Assembly: GCF_026914185.1 (NCBI RefSeq)
Contig: NC_070568.1
Coordinates: forward strand, 4,856,001 to 4,920,000
Reading direction: 5' to 3'
DNA: 64,000 nt
Source of the DNA: Puccinia triticina
Lineage: Eukaryota; Basidiomycota; Pucciniomycetes; Pucciniales; Pucciniaceae
In this document: positions 44,856-56,083 of the stretch, in pieces
How positions within the stretch are numbered: position 1 is the stretch's first letter
Layout of the letters: each line of letters begins with the position of its first letter
The notes under the pieces: generated by a model
Database searches by the model: none
What the model was told of the DNA's origin: nothing
What the model saw: the letters and a program-made list of their open reading frames with translations, nothing else
Program-made: the position numbers and the translations under genes

Positions 44856-45231
44856 TGTTATGAGCCGTAACGCGAACTCCACAGCACAGACTACATGCAC
44901 ATGTCACAGACCATACTCAAGGTTTGAGAGGCTGGAGATCCAAGCCTCTTCCTCATCCTGCAATCTACCGTCTTGGATCCAGAACCCCCAGAACCCCAGA
45001 CCCCAGACTCCATCTTCCTCTCCATAGAACAGACCATACCATATTGCAGGATCTACTTCACGGAGACAAAGACTAAGAACCCAACAGACCAACAAGAACC
45101 AGATTTCTCCGCCTCCAAAACCTTGAACATCCCAACTCCAAAACCTTCAATATCTTGCACTCCGCTCTCAGAAACCCGAATCCGCTCTTAGAAAACTTGA
45201 ATATCCCACTCCAAAATCACACAGCAATACA

Positions 45232-46085
45232 ATGGACGCCTCTGAAGCCGCCAAACTCCAACAAGAACTGGCCAACATCACCAAGAAGGCCGACAAAGAA
45301 GAGAAAAAATGTTGCCAGGCCAAGGCCAAGTTGGAGGACACACTCTGCAAGCAGAACACAACCCCCCCCCCCTACCGACTGCCGGAGCAGAGGTAGCCAC
45401 AACCAAGGCCCCAAAGGTTGCCCAACCTGACAAGTTCAATGGCAAACGCGGAACAGTGGCGGAGACGTTTGCCAGGCAGATCAGCATCAACATGACCTTG
45501 AACAAGGCCTTGTTCCCAACCGACTCAACACAAATGCTATTTGTTTCCTCGCACATGACTGGAACCGCGGGCGTATGGGCCGCCCCGTTCCTCAACCAGG
45601 CAGAGGACCCGCCCACCCTGACCTACGCGGAGTTCACGACGTCCTTCCGGGCCATGTTTTTTGACCCGGAAAAGAAGACAAAGGCAGAACAAGACCTCCG
45701 AGTGCTGAAGCAGACTGGGTCTGTGGCAGACTACACCCACTCCTTTGTCCAGCATGCTTCTGCAGCGGGATGGGAAATTCCCACCCTGATCAGCCAGTAC
45801 CGCCAAGGCCTGAAGCAGGACATACAGATGGTGCTCGTTGTTTCCCGCACCGCATTCACAACTGTTAATGAGGTTGCTAGCTTGGCACTGGAGCTTGACA
45901 CGGCAATGAGCAGAGCGGAGACCGGAACAGTGCCAACCAAACAGAAGCTCAACCGCGACACCATGGACCTATTGGCGTTAAACGGAAACTCTCCGACTCC
46001 AAGAAGGCCCAAATGATGGGAGAAGGAATCTGTTTCCAATGCGGAGTGCAGGGCTACATATCCCGCAACTGTCCAACCAAGAAGG
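45232..46085 (+). pseudogene. F gag with degenerate zinc knuckle
   Basis: ATG 45232 opens MDASEAAKLQQELANITKK, a coiled-coil-like start. A C-run at 45363-45372 shifts frame. The main gag body then runs to 46016 (retrotransposon gag blocks FNGKRGTVAETFARQI, TYAEFTTSFRAMFFDPEK, VADYTHSFVQHA). After TGA, CFQCGVQGYISRNC (about 46032) is a CX2CX4HX4C knuckle in which the His is replaced by Tyr. Confidence 0.8.
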
Positions 46086-46349
46086 TAAAAAGGCTGTGGA
46101 AATGCCAGGATTGCGGCAATGGAGGATCAGATCCGCCAACTAGTGGAAGGGATGGCAGCAATAGGTGGAGGCGGACCAGCGCATAAAGTTGGAAAAGGCC
46201 AGGCCAACTTGTCAAAAAATGGAGGTTGTGCCTTTCCTGATCTGTCTTGTAGTATTGGTGCTAGTCGAACTTTAAACAGAGATGAAATTGATCCCTGATG
46301 TTTTATCTCTTGCACCATCACAACTCCCAGAGCCACCCCCCAGACCCCC

Positions 46350-47115
46350 TTGCCCCCTGCCTCCTTCCTGATTGATTCCGGAGCAACCCATGATGTGTTG
46401 AGTGAATCCTACGCCGCTGCGGCGGGATTAATCTGCAAAGCCACTGCCTAAAGGCGGACTGTCTCGGGATTTGATGGATCCACATCCTGAGCGGCGTATG
46501 AGATTGACCTGACCCTGAATGAAGAACCCCGCCCTTCCAAATTCATCATTACCCAACTGAAAGACATGTACAACGGCATCCTTGGGATGCCATGGATCTG
46601 CAAACACAGACACCGAATTGACTGGACCACCCGCACCCTCCGCCCCAACCACTCCAACATTGCAACTGCCTCTGCAGTTTTTTCCACTCTGAAAACATCC
46701 TCAACAGAGGGCCAAGGGCCCATGATGGGTAAAGCTAGGATTTGTGACACGGGGGTGTGTGTTTTACCGCTCCCACAATGTGAGTTCAATAGACTACCCT
46801 CATCCATACTCCCTGAAACGGCTGGCAAGCTTGTTTCCCCCGTAGATAGTACTCTGCACCCTGACTGGAATCCTACCCCTCCGCAACCTGAATGGAACCC
46901 CGCTGACCCCGCCGAAAATTTTGCTGCCGCTTCGGCGGTATCGTCCACTCCACAAAAATCCTCAGCAGAGGACCAAGGGCCCATGATGGGGAAAGCTAGG
47001 ATTCATGACAAGGGGGTGCGTATTTACCGCCCCCGCAATGTGAGTCCGATAAAGTTTCTCCGAAGCAGCTGGCAAGCCCCTTTCTCTCCTAGAACATTAC
47101 ACCGCAGAGATTAGC
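46350..47115 (+). pseudogene. F protease region
   Basis: FLIDSGATHDVLSESYA at about 46367 holds the aspartic protease D-S-G triad. In-frame stops follow near 46450 and 46488, then YNGILGMPWICKHRHRIDW, the conserved end of a gypsy protease. The downstream linker carries two related copies of a segment ending in GPMMGKARI (about 46710 and 46978). Confidence 0.75.
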
Positions 47116-47219
47116 GCCGCCAAGACATTGTGGCCGACCTCCGCCTGGCTAGCGGCGGCGGAAAGGCCGCTATTGCAGCGCAGACCGCCAAGGAACTAGT
47201 CCCGCAGTGCTACCATTGA

Positions 47220-48003
47220 TTCATCAACATGTAAAGAACATGAGACTTGATTTCTGTGTAAATAAGACCAAAAACTAAAAGAGCAACAAAGTGAGACAGG
47301 GAATAATCAAGAAAGATAAAGAAAATGAGACAATAGATAAAGAACAAACCCTGAGATAGATGACTATCTGTAGAAGAACAACTGAGTAAAGAGGAAGTTT
47401 ACAAGTAGTTGAGTTGAGCTGAGAGATGGAGAAAGAGGATTAGTTGTGTGGAATGACAGGAGGGAATGTCAACCACTGTGAAAAAAACTCAAGAAACTGC
47501 TGCCAGTTGACATGCAATATTACAAAGGCGCCTTTGTAATATTGAATGTCAACTGACAGCAGTTTCTTGGGTTTTTTTCACAGTGAACAAAATAAAAGAC
47601 ACACCCAGTTAGGAAGTTAGGGACAACAATATAAGAAATGAAAAGAGGAGTGCTAAGATCTGAAGACGGTCAACTAATGAAAAAGGAAAGGAGTTATCCA
47701 ACGGAGAATTGGATGAGATTGTAGAGCAAATCCGGAAACGCAGAGTGCATTTCTCACCAAGTGGAAAGCTACAAAGGCGGTCTGAGTTAAAGCGTTTGGA
47801 GACTTGTTGAGAGACAGTGATTGATGTCTTGAGGATTCTTGAGGTCTTGATCTTGTTTGAAGAAAGAGCGCAGATTGGAGAGGATCAACTAGTGTGATAT
47901 TGGACAGATGAGAATTGGTCCAACAAGTGGATTCAATGTTGATGATCTCTAGTGATCAGGAGAAGCGGGAGAAGAATAGACTTCAAAGATTAGGTTTTAG
48001 TCA
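47220..48003. repeat. Unresolved insertion in F pol, possibly a reverse-oriented LTR
   Basis: Noncoding, purine-rich DNA separates the linker from RT. Read on the minus strand it would begin TGACTAAAACC and end TTCTTTACA, an LTR-like pair of ends, but no matching target duplication was found. Similar in word content to 10895-11341. Contains the MITE at 47474. Confidence 0.4.
47474..47585. mobile_element. CACTG-ended MITE, almost perfect 112-bp palindrome
   Basis: CACTGTGAAAAAAACTCAAG to CTTGGGTTTTTTTCACAGTG, centred on AAAGGCGCCTTT. AAC is duplicated (47471-47473, 47586-47588), the same target as the copy at 24412. Confidence 0.88.
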
Positions 48004-49500
48004 ATGAGTAACGGTGCGGCGCATACTGAGAGCGCGGACAGAAAGCACATGCCAGGCAAGTTTCAACAACATGTTCCAAAAATCCAGCGCCAAGAGCCTA
48101 CTGCCACAAAGAAAATTGACTTCCGTGTTGACCTAGTCCCCGGAGCCACACCGCAAGCAAGTCAGATCATTCCACTGTCACCGGCAGAGAACCAGGCACT
48201 AAACACAATGATTGCGGAAGGACAGGCCAGCAGAACAATCTGGCAAACCACATCACCATGGGCGGCCCCGGTTCTATTCACCGGGAAGAAGGACGGAAAC
48301 CTACGCCCCTGTTTTGACTACCAAAAACTCAATGCACTGACAGTGAAGAACCGCTATCCCCTCCCACTGACCATGGACCTGGTTGACAGCTTGCTAAACA
48401 CCGACACCTTCACAAAACTGGACCTCTGCAACGCCAACGGAAACCTTTGCGTGGCGGAGGGAGATGAGGACAATTTGCTCCGCTCACTATGCCATTTGAC
48501 CCACAGGAGCGCTGGGATACTTTCAATGCTTTATGCAAGACATTCTCCTTGGAAGAATTGGAAAGGACACCGCCGTGTACCTGGATGACATTATGGTGTA
48601 CACACAGAAAGGTTCCAATCACACAGCGGCAGTGAACAGAATCCTAGAGACCCTCAGCAAGCATCAATTATGGCTGAAACTGGAGAAATGTGAATTTTTG
48701 AAACCAGAGGTGGAATATCTTGGACTCTTAATTGTGTGTAACTGGATTAGAATGGACCCCGCAACAGTGAAGGCGGTGACAGAGTGGCCCGCACCGCGGA
48801 ACGTTACGGAAATCCAGCGGTTCATTGGATTCTCCAACTTTCACCGCTGTTTCATTGACCACTTCTCGGGGAAGACCTGACCAAAGCAAAAAACCCCTTT
48901 GTTTGGGACAACAAATGTAACTCCGTGTTTGAATGCCTGAAGACCGCCTTCACCTCCACCCCAATGCTCAAGATTGCAAACCCGTACAAGCCGTTTATTT
49001 TGGAATGCGACTGCTCTGACTTCGCGCTTGGAGCAGTTCTGTCTCAAGTCTGCAACAAAGAGAAAGAACTCCACCCTGTTGATTACTTATCCCAATCATT
49101 GGCGCAGGCGGAGAAGAACTACGAGATTTTCAACAAGGAACCGTTGGCCATTTTTGCCGCCTTCAAAGAATGGCGGCAGTACGTTGAGGGAAACCCGCAC
49201 CGCCTGACCGCCATTGTTTACACCAATCACCGGAACCTAGAAAGATTCATGACCACCAAGGAGCTCACTCAAAGACAGGCACGGTGGGCGGAGTTGATTT
49301 TGAAATCATCTTCTGCCCGGGCCGCCAAGCCACCAAACCCAATGCTCTTTCCAGAAGACCAGACCTAGCCCCCGCCCCTGGCGAGAAACTGACCTTTGGG
49401 CAGCTGCTGAAGCCCAACAACATCACGCAGCGGACCTTTGAAAAGATATCAGAGTTTGAATCCTGGTTTGAGGACAAATTGATTGACTTGACATAGGCCG
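48004..49500 (+). pseudogene. F reverse transcriptase and RNase H
   Basis: RT blocks: DFRVDLVPGATP (48119), SPWAAPVLFTGKKDGNLRPC, DYQKLNALTVKNRYPLPL, FTKLDLCNA, then a deletion and frame change near 48460, then the YLDDIMVYT catalytic box (48580). RNase H region: FILECDCSDFALGAVLSQ (about 48999) and the TNHRNLERFM block, ending LTFGQLLKP in a shifted frame. Typical chromovirus layout. Not functional because of the deletion, a TGA near 48878 and later frame changes. Confidence 0.85.
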
Positions 49501-49555
49501 AGCATTGGTTCAAGGTTGACGTACTAGGAGTGGAGGCGGAGCAGGCGGAGGACGG

Positions 49556-50211
49556 TGTGGTGTTCTGATTTGGCGCGGATTTTTCCCTTCCTTTCCCCAG
49601 TTTCTCTTCCTCAGTTCTTTCTCCCTTTTCTTTTCCCTTCTCTCAGGCTCTACTGTGGTTGTTGTTCCCTTTTCTTGGTCCTAACACAGATCTTCTGTGG
49701 GTTTGTTTTTGCTCTCGTTGGCTTGGTTTCTTTTCTTTTCTTTCTTTCTCTTTTTCTCTCAAGCGCGCGTTGGAAGGTTTTGGAGGGGTGGGTTGGTTGT
49801 TTGATTTGTTGTGTTGTCTGTTTTCTTTCTCTATCTCTCGTGGTGGTTGTGTGCGCGGTGGGCGCAGGTGCAGGATGACTCTTTCCAGAAGTGTCACGGA
49901 TCCCGGAGTTTGAGTTCAGTCCAAACTCAGGCGATGGGACGGCACGGAATTCGTCTGAACCATAATTTTAGCTTCTCAGATCATTCTTAGTCACTGGAAA
50001 TCTTATCCTTCCTTGTCGATCATCAGAAGTTTTCGGAGCAAGAGGCTCGCAACCGTCAAACCCCGCATCAAGAACAGCTGCCGTGATCACTCAAGGAGTT
50101 CTTCAGGCGCTTATTCTCAACAAAACCTCACCACCACCGCCGACGAGTATCATCACTCGTCGTCTCAGAATAAATCCCCCCCCCCCCATTCTCGCTAATT
50201 TTCCTACATCA
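49556..50211 (+). repeat. Solo LTR D inserted in F pol
   Basis: Starts TGTGGTGTTCTG after ACGG (49552-49555) and probably ends CTACATCA before CCGG (50212-50215), a 4-bp duplication with one mismatch. Long pyrimidine tract 49570-49840 and a C-run near 50178. It lies between RNase H and integrase coding parts. Confidence 0.6.
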
Positions 50212-50215
50212 CCGG

Positions 50216-51340
50216 CCAATCCTTAGACCATCCGTGAAGGCAGCGCTGACGCGCAATTCTCCCTTCCCACTAACTGCCTACCGCCTAGCACGGTAGGAGT
50301 TCCATAACGGACCGGCCATGTTGGATGCGGAGGTCATCACCAAAATCAGGGAATTGACTCTGCTCGATGCACAACTGACCAGATGGATGGAAACCTTGAA
50401 AAGCTCCGCAGGAAACCGGAACAGATATGCGGAGGCAGACTGCATTTTGTACGGCAAAGGACGGACAGCCGTACCGCCGGACCCAGTACTGCGGATGGAG
50501 ATATTGAAGAGCCGACATGACAGCAAAGCAGCGGGCCACCCAGGCCAATTCTGCACCCTTGCCTTGGTACGGCGGAGTTTTGTGTGGAACAGTCAGAAGA
50601 AGTTTGTCAATCAATACGTGGATGGATGTGATTCTTGCCAACTGGTTAAAGCCTTGACGCAACAGCCATTTGGGACACTGGAGCGGCTGCCAATTCCAGC
50701 GGGGCCGTGGACAGACATCAGCTATGATCTCATCACAGACCTGCCTGAATCCCGCTCCTACAACAGCATACTGACCGTTGTTGACCGCCTGACAAAGACA
50801 GCACACTTTATCCCCTGCAGGAAGTCCATGAATGCAGAGCAGTTAGCGGAGCACATTTGGAAACTCCACGGCACTCCAAAGACTATTGTCTCTGACAGAG
50901 TAAGCATTTTTGTATCCCAAATCACCCGCAAATTGGACAACCAACTCGGGATCCGCCTCCAACCATGTACGGCGTACCACCCAAGGACAGACAGACAGTC
51001 AGAAATCACAAACAAAGTGGTGGAGCAATATCTCTGCCACTTTGTGAGCTATTGACAGGAAAATTGGGCTCCGCTACTGGCAACGGCGGAGTTTGCTTAC
51101 AACAACAATGACCACACGTCAACAGGGGTGTCACCATTCAAGGCAAATTACGGTTTCAACCCATTGCACAGCGGAGTTCCATCGGCAGTGGCGGAGCGAC
51201 TCCGCCAGCTTGCGGAGGTACAGGACAAGCTGAAGCACTGCCTGGAGGTGGCGCAAGAGACCATGAAAAGCCAGTTTGACAGCGGAGTGCGGAAAAACCC
51301 GGAATGGAACAGTGGAGACAAGGTTTGGCTAGATGGACGC
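50216..51340 (+). pseudogene. F integrase
   Basis: Finger-like region near 50500 (ILKSRHDSKAAGHPGQF ... VDGCDSCQLVKA). Catalytic core: ISYDLITDLPESRSYNSI (first Asp, about 50720), then SDRVSIFVSQITRKLDNQLG (second Asp), then PRTDRQSEITNK (Glu). Stop TGA at about 51053. Then NWAPLLATAEFAYNN and GDKVWLD, where solo LTR B interrupts. Confidence 0.82.
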
Positions 51341-52172
51341 TGTGGTGATTTATATAGGCAAGCGCGGTAGAATGTCCACGCGGGGATAGCGTGGGCGGGA
51401 ATGCACAAAGCCGCTCAGGCAGAGAGCATTTTGGTGACATAAGCACTGAGGATGAGGTCAGGAAAGCACGCTAAGAAAGCTTACGGAAAGTCACGCGCGG
51501 ACTGGAATGCACAGATTGCGGATTGGGTATTCAGATCAGAGCGGAAAAGACAGGGCTGGACTGCGGCGGGACTACACACGTGGACTGGTAGCAGCGGCGC
51601 GTCAGCGGGTGAACCACAACAGCCAAAGCGGGTTCCACCAGCGGGTGGAACCGGGGTGGAGGCGGTGGCAAGAGAACGACTGATGGGGGCTAGACAGAGG
51701 ACGGTGGGAGGACAAGCGTCGGAGAGGAGCGGAGTCTGGGAAAGTGATGAGCGGGAAAGCGGGCGGAGCTGGAGGACTAGTGTGGGAAATTGTCAGACGT
51801 GCGGGATTGGGTGGGAACGGCAATGTGCGTGGAGGGAAGGATGGGGGGAGACATCCTATTATTATCACTCTTACGGATTGGACTCATCATTGTACTTACA
51901 ACTACGGAGGTACTAGAGTTATTAGAGGATTATTGGGGACTTTATCTTTACCTTGAGAGTTACTTGCGGATTTTTGTGCTTACAAAGTGCAGAGCTTTAT
52001 TCACTTGCGGATTATTACGCTATAGATCAGGCTCAGTAGAGGAGCGCTGAAGGCTAGCGGAAAATAGCAGTGCGGAGCCGAGTAACCGACAATCACACAG
52101 CCCGGACAATAATATTCTTGAAGGAGGCGGTCAGCGGACATTTCCACCGACTAACCAGCTTTCATTCTCACA
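51341..52172 (+). repeat. Intact solo LTR B (832 bp) inserted in F
   Basis: TGTGGTGATT...TTCTCACA. ACGC before (51337-51340) and AGGC after (52173-52176) are a 4-bp duplication with one mismatch. Deleting it rejoins VWLDG-R to NISTTRPSPKLEHRW in frame, which fixes the boundaries. Serves as reference for the split LTR B at 11355-39439. Confidence 0.88.
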
Positions 52173-52176
52173 AGGC

Positions 52177-52612
52177 AACATCTCAACAACCCGCCCCAGC
52201 CCTAAATTGGAACACCGCTGGCTTGGACCATTTCCAATAGCTAGCAAAATTTCAAACTCCGCTTACAAACTGACCTTTCCGCTCTCCATGCAGGGAGTCC
52301 GCCCAGTTTTCCACGTGTCAGTACTCCGCAAACACAAACCCAACAAAATTGCCCACCAACAGCGGCGGACCCTGGAGCCCGTAACAGTCAACGGCAGAGA
52401 TGAGTGGGAGGTTGGCGGCATACTGGACAGCCGGCGGAGAGGGCGGACGACTCAATAGCTTGTCAGCTGGTGCGGATTTGGACCAGCAGAGAATTTGTGG
52501 GAGCCGGAAGCAAACCTGACGAACAGCGGAGACCTATTGGCAGAGTTCAACTCAAAATTTCCGGAGGCGGCGGCCAGGCATCAAAGGACGCGGAGAAGAA
52601 AGTGAGAGGGAA
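52177..52612 (+). pseudogene. F integrase C-terminus and chromodomain
   Basis: WLGPFPIASKISNSAYKL and VFHVSVLRKHKP are the GPY/F-type integrase tail. EWEVGGILDSRRRGRTTQ followed by an in-frame TAG (52456) and LVSWCGFGPAENLWEPEANL is a chromodomain, the hallmark of chromoviruses. Only the TAG breaks this part of the frame; it ends at TGA about 52602. Confidence 0.85.
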
Positions 52613-52941
52613 AGCTTTTTCCCACCGGGTTTCTTAATGTTGCTCAGGGACAGAATGCAGAGCCAAAAGAGGAGGAATTTTTTATTTTATTTTAATCAAC
52701 CAGAAACGGGGGCGGCTTGGGCATTAGAGGGGGGAATAATGTTATGAGCCATAGCACGGACTCTGCAGCACAGACTCACATGTACATAGACTACATGTAC
52801 ATGTCACGGACCATACTCAAGGTTCAAGAGGCTGGAGATCCAAGCCTCTTCCTCATCCTGCAATCTACCATCTTGAATCCAGAACCCCCAGAACCCCAGA
52901 CCCCAGACTCCATCTTCCTCTCCATAGAACATACCATAACA

Positions 52942-54041
52942 TTTGTTAAACCAAGATCCACAAGGCATGATGGTTGTAGATCCTGATTCCTTGTTTACAT
53001 TTCTTCATTTTATTTTTTTATTTTTGAAAGATTAGTACAGGGAGAATGGTTGGGATTGAGGAGATGAGACCAGCACCAAATGAAAGCTGAGTCCAGAAGA
53101 TCTGGCTCTGAGGCAGGTCCGGGGAGGAGACAGAGACCCTGGGGGTCTATTCTCTCTGCGGGCTCTCACTGAAAGGTATGTGTCGTACGCCCCTCTTGCC
53201 AACGGATTGGTCTTCTATGTAGACGGTTGAGTGACCACGTCCTTGTGCTCGAAGGTGTAGGAAGATAACCACCGTGGCAACGGTTGTCCCGGCGTCGCTT
53301 CAAGCCCGTTGTGGCGGAAGAAAGCCAGCCCGAGATGTGGCTGTCTCGCCGGTAATGCCCTACCGCTCAAGCAGCTGCGCGCCGTATGTCACAGAAGCTC
53401 ACAGGATAAAACCAAGTCTGGATTTTTTGATGTCGAGGTCAACATGGCGGATCAGAAGCCAGAGAGGAGAAGAAAAGACAGCCACATTTTACACATAGTG
53501 AGAACGTTGGGGCTTCATCTGACTTGATTGGATGGCCGGATCAGCGACGGAGCCACATCTCCAACGTGTGCTTAGCGGGCCCGAAGAACACAACCATCGT
53601 CAAGCGCCTCAGAGCAGACATGTGATTCGGGTCCACCCGTTTTGGGATCCTTTGTTGTTGTATTTTTGTATCCAGCGGCGCCGTGACGCATGAAAGGCTC
53701 TAGAACACACACAGTATACGGGACAAAGGGCCGCACCCAGCGCCACAACCTCTACATAGTCGCGAGGCCTTCTCCCAAGCCTTTTTAAAGAACGCAAGCT
53801 CCCCCGCGTGTCAACCCTCCCGCCCCCAACCACCACCGCACACCCAGACATTGGTTTAGCCACAGATCTCCAGCCTACCTTTCGCCTTAAAGCCAATATT
53901 CCTCAGCGCCTTCTTCGTCCCGAAGACCTATCCCAACCCGATTCAATTCAGGATACCCCATACCCATTTTTGTCAACAAGATAATCTTTGAATCCCTCGA
54001 CGAGAATCTAGATACATCCACCCCATCGAAGACTCAACAGA
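52942..54041. other. Upstream region of third DUF3455 gene, with duplicated flank
   Basis: 53265-53540 resembles 4300-4560, and 53560-53800 resembles 8090-8330, so the gene was copied with its upstream DNA. A TATA-like CCTTTTTAAAG is near 53779. Short ORFs here are not conserved between copies. Confidence 0.5.
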
Positions 54042-54750
54042 ATGCTCGTCCCTCTCAAAATTAGGCTGCTTAGCCTCCAACTTTTCCTTGTTACTGGCGC
54101 TTGGTGTGCCTACACTTTCGACAACCTGCCTCATCCGCTCGAATCTCCGGGCAAGCAGAACTTGAAACTGAAACATGTGACCCGCGGGTACGGCACACAA
54201 AACTACGTGTGCAAGGACGGGAAATGGGCGCCAAATGGAGCAGGTACGCTGATTTCGTGACTCGTTCTCTCTGAGCCACGAGGGAAAAGATTCTAACCGT
54301 TTCAACGCTGTCTTCCTCTTACCCCGGGTTATCTAACTGGCCGACACAAGAGGCGACGTTACTCTACCGGTCCCAGCCACAGAAGCCGTCCCGGACCGTC
54401 GGACACCATTCGTACAAGCCACCCGGGCTGCCCACGTTCGACATTTTGGGTGTTGGCTCCGTCACCTGCAAGAAAGTGCAGTTTGCGCCCGACTCCAATG
54501 CACATAACGTTGTTTGGCTCCAGCTGGATGTGGTGGGAGGTACCCCTGGGATGGCGAAGAGAGTGTACCGCACTCACACTGTCGGAGGAGTCCCTCCCGA
54601 ACCGACGTGCAAGCCGACCGATCAGCCATTAAAAGTGCACTACTCTGCCCTTGTGAGACTCCCATCTCCCTTTATTTTTCCAGAAAGACATGCCCAACTC
54701 ACGAGGTGTTCGTTGATCTTTCTCACTCGCAGTATTCTTTCTGGGTCTGA
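54042..54750 (+). CDS. Secreted DUF3455-family protein, paralogue 3
   Basis: Exons 54042-54243, 54351-54652 and 54733-54750 (introns 107 and 80 nt), 173 residues. The signal peptide is MLVPLKIRLLSLQLFLVTGA. DUF3455 blocks: RGYGTQNYVCKDGKWAPNG, EATLLY, VGHHSY, PTFDILGVGSVTC, VVWLQLDVVGGTPGMAKRV, HTVGGVP, PTCKPTDQPLKVHYSAL and the terminal microexon YSFWV. The intron positions match paralogues 1 and 2. It is more GC-rich than the other two and lies 45 kb away, on the far side of the retrotransposon nest. All frames are open. Function unknown, secretion predicted. Confidence 0.85.
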
Positions 54751-55678
54751 ATCCGGAGACTGTGAGCCTACAAGCCAACCCAAGGATACCGGTTCAACAC
54801 TCGAGCCTCCTCTCCCCTTTTGATTAAACCCTCAACCCTCAATTTCTTTCCCGGACTGCCGGTTTCACCTGTACTAATACACATTTCACAAGATGTTTGC
54901 ATCTCCGAGGACTTTTCCAGTTGATTGATATGTTTATTGCTGAGCCGCCTTCCCCCATCCGATCCGTCCCATGAGTCTTGCATCTTGAACAAAGCCCGAT
55001 GGCCCGCCCTCTGTGTGGTATTTAAATCCTTGATCCAAAACATCATTTGTCTCTATGAGCAACAGCTTGGCAAGGTACTCTTTCCAAACCCGTGGTACTA
55101 CTGCAATTGCGCACTTGAATTGAAAAAAAAAAAAAAAAACAGGTTTAAGTTGGAGTCCGTGGTCTCGCCCTATCAAGCGTTCTTAACCTTGCGAAACATT
55201 GACAAACCACATGCTTGCCTATCGCAAGAAACAAGCTACGTAAATACGTACAGCCAGTCATGATAGGAGTGCTTGAATCAGTGGCTGTGCGTAGAGACGC
55301 CGGCTTGAGTCTAACCCAGCCCTGATCATCGCTCGGGCCCAGCAGACAGCCAGGCGGATGCGCCCGCTGCTCGATGCTCAGAAGATGGGCCGTTCCCAGC
55401 TGCCGAGGCTCGGGTGTAAATTGGACGAGAGCCCATCCGCTCGTCTGAGGCTGGCTCTCTCACGCAAACTCAACAGGATTGACTAGCGGGCTGGATTCAA
55501 GCTTTGGGAGAGAGGAGCCTGCACCCCACTTTCGCACTCTTCAAAGCAGCGTTCCCCTATAGAGGGCACCTTCCCCACCCACCCACCCCCGTCGTATCCA
55601 GGTCCAACACAACCAGCCAAGCCCAGTGTCCCAACAGGCTCCCCCCGTCCTGCGGTTCTCGTCTACAACGTCGCCACC
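54751..55678. other. Intergenic between DUF3455 gene 3 and the small secreted gene
   Basis: 54820-55080 is homologous to 7420-7760 (3' flanks of paralogues). A-run at about 55122-55138. From about 55280 GC content rises; presumed promoter of the next gene. Confidence 0.5.
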
Positions 55679-56083
55679 ATGCACGCCCTGCAGGCCCTCC
55701 ATTTCGCGTCCACCCTCCTCCTCTTCATCCCCGTCTTCGCCCCACTCACGGCCGTCGTCGCCTATCCAGTCACGGGCAGCGGGGCCGGCGCCGGAACAAG
55801 CGCCGCGCGTCGCTCCAGACGCTCGCCTGAGGAGTACGACGAGGAGCAGATCGGCGTGTTCGCCGAAGGCAACGGCACCGAGCGGGACTTCATATGGTGT
55901 ACGCACTCCTCTCCTCGGCCTCTCCCGGAACCCGCTGCCGCCTGCCGTCGAATAAATACACTGATCAGCCGGGGGGCTTTTGTTTCTCTAATAGCCAAGT
56001 TTAGCCCGGCTAGGAACTACTTCGGCGCAGGCAACCCCACCAAAGAAATCGAGTCGATGACTCTGAACCTCGACAATCTGTAG
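55679..56083 (+). CDS. Small predicted secreted protein, unknown family
   Basis: ATG 55679 begins a strong hydrophobic signal peptide (MHALQALHFASTLLLFIPVF). It is followed by a basic stretch with dibasic sites (AARRSRRSPEEYDEEQ) that could be cut by a Kex2-type protease. A 96-nt intron (55899-55994, GTACGC..TAATAG) gives 102 residues ending KEIESMTLNLDNL; TAG at 56081. The intron is a multiple of three without stops, so retention would give a 134-residue form. The spliced mature part has no cysteine. I do not recognise a domain. Coding is inferred from the signal peptide and open frame, so confidence is moderate. Confidence 0.55.
   Translation: MHALQALHFASTLLLFIPVFAPLTAVVAYPVTGSGAGAGTSAARRSRRSPEEYDEEQIGVFAEGNGTERDFIWCTHSSPRPLPEPAAACRRINTLISRGAFVSLIAKFSPARNYFGAGNPTKEIESMTLNLDNL

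Larger units (their letters stand above)
44856..52941 (+). mobile_element. Chromodomain Ty3/gypsy retrotransposon F (8.1 kb), interrupted
   Basis: Short LTRs 44856-45041 and 52740-52941 begin TGTTATGAGCC. The 5-bp target duplication TTTGT is exact (44851-44855, 52942-52946). Order: gag, protease, RT, RNase H, integrase, chromodomain. Interrupted by an unresolved segment (about 47220-48003), solo LTR D (49556-50211) and solo LTR B (51341-52172). The right LTR has a short CATGTACATAGACTA duplication that accounts for its extra length. Confidence 0.9.
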
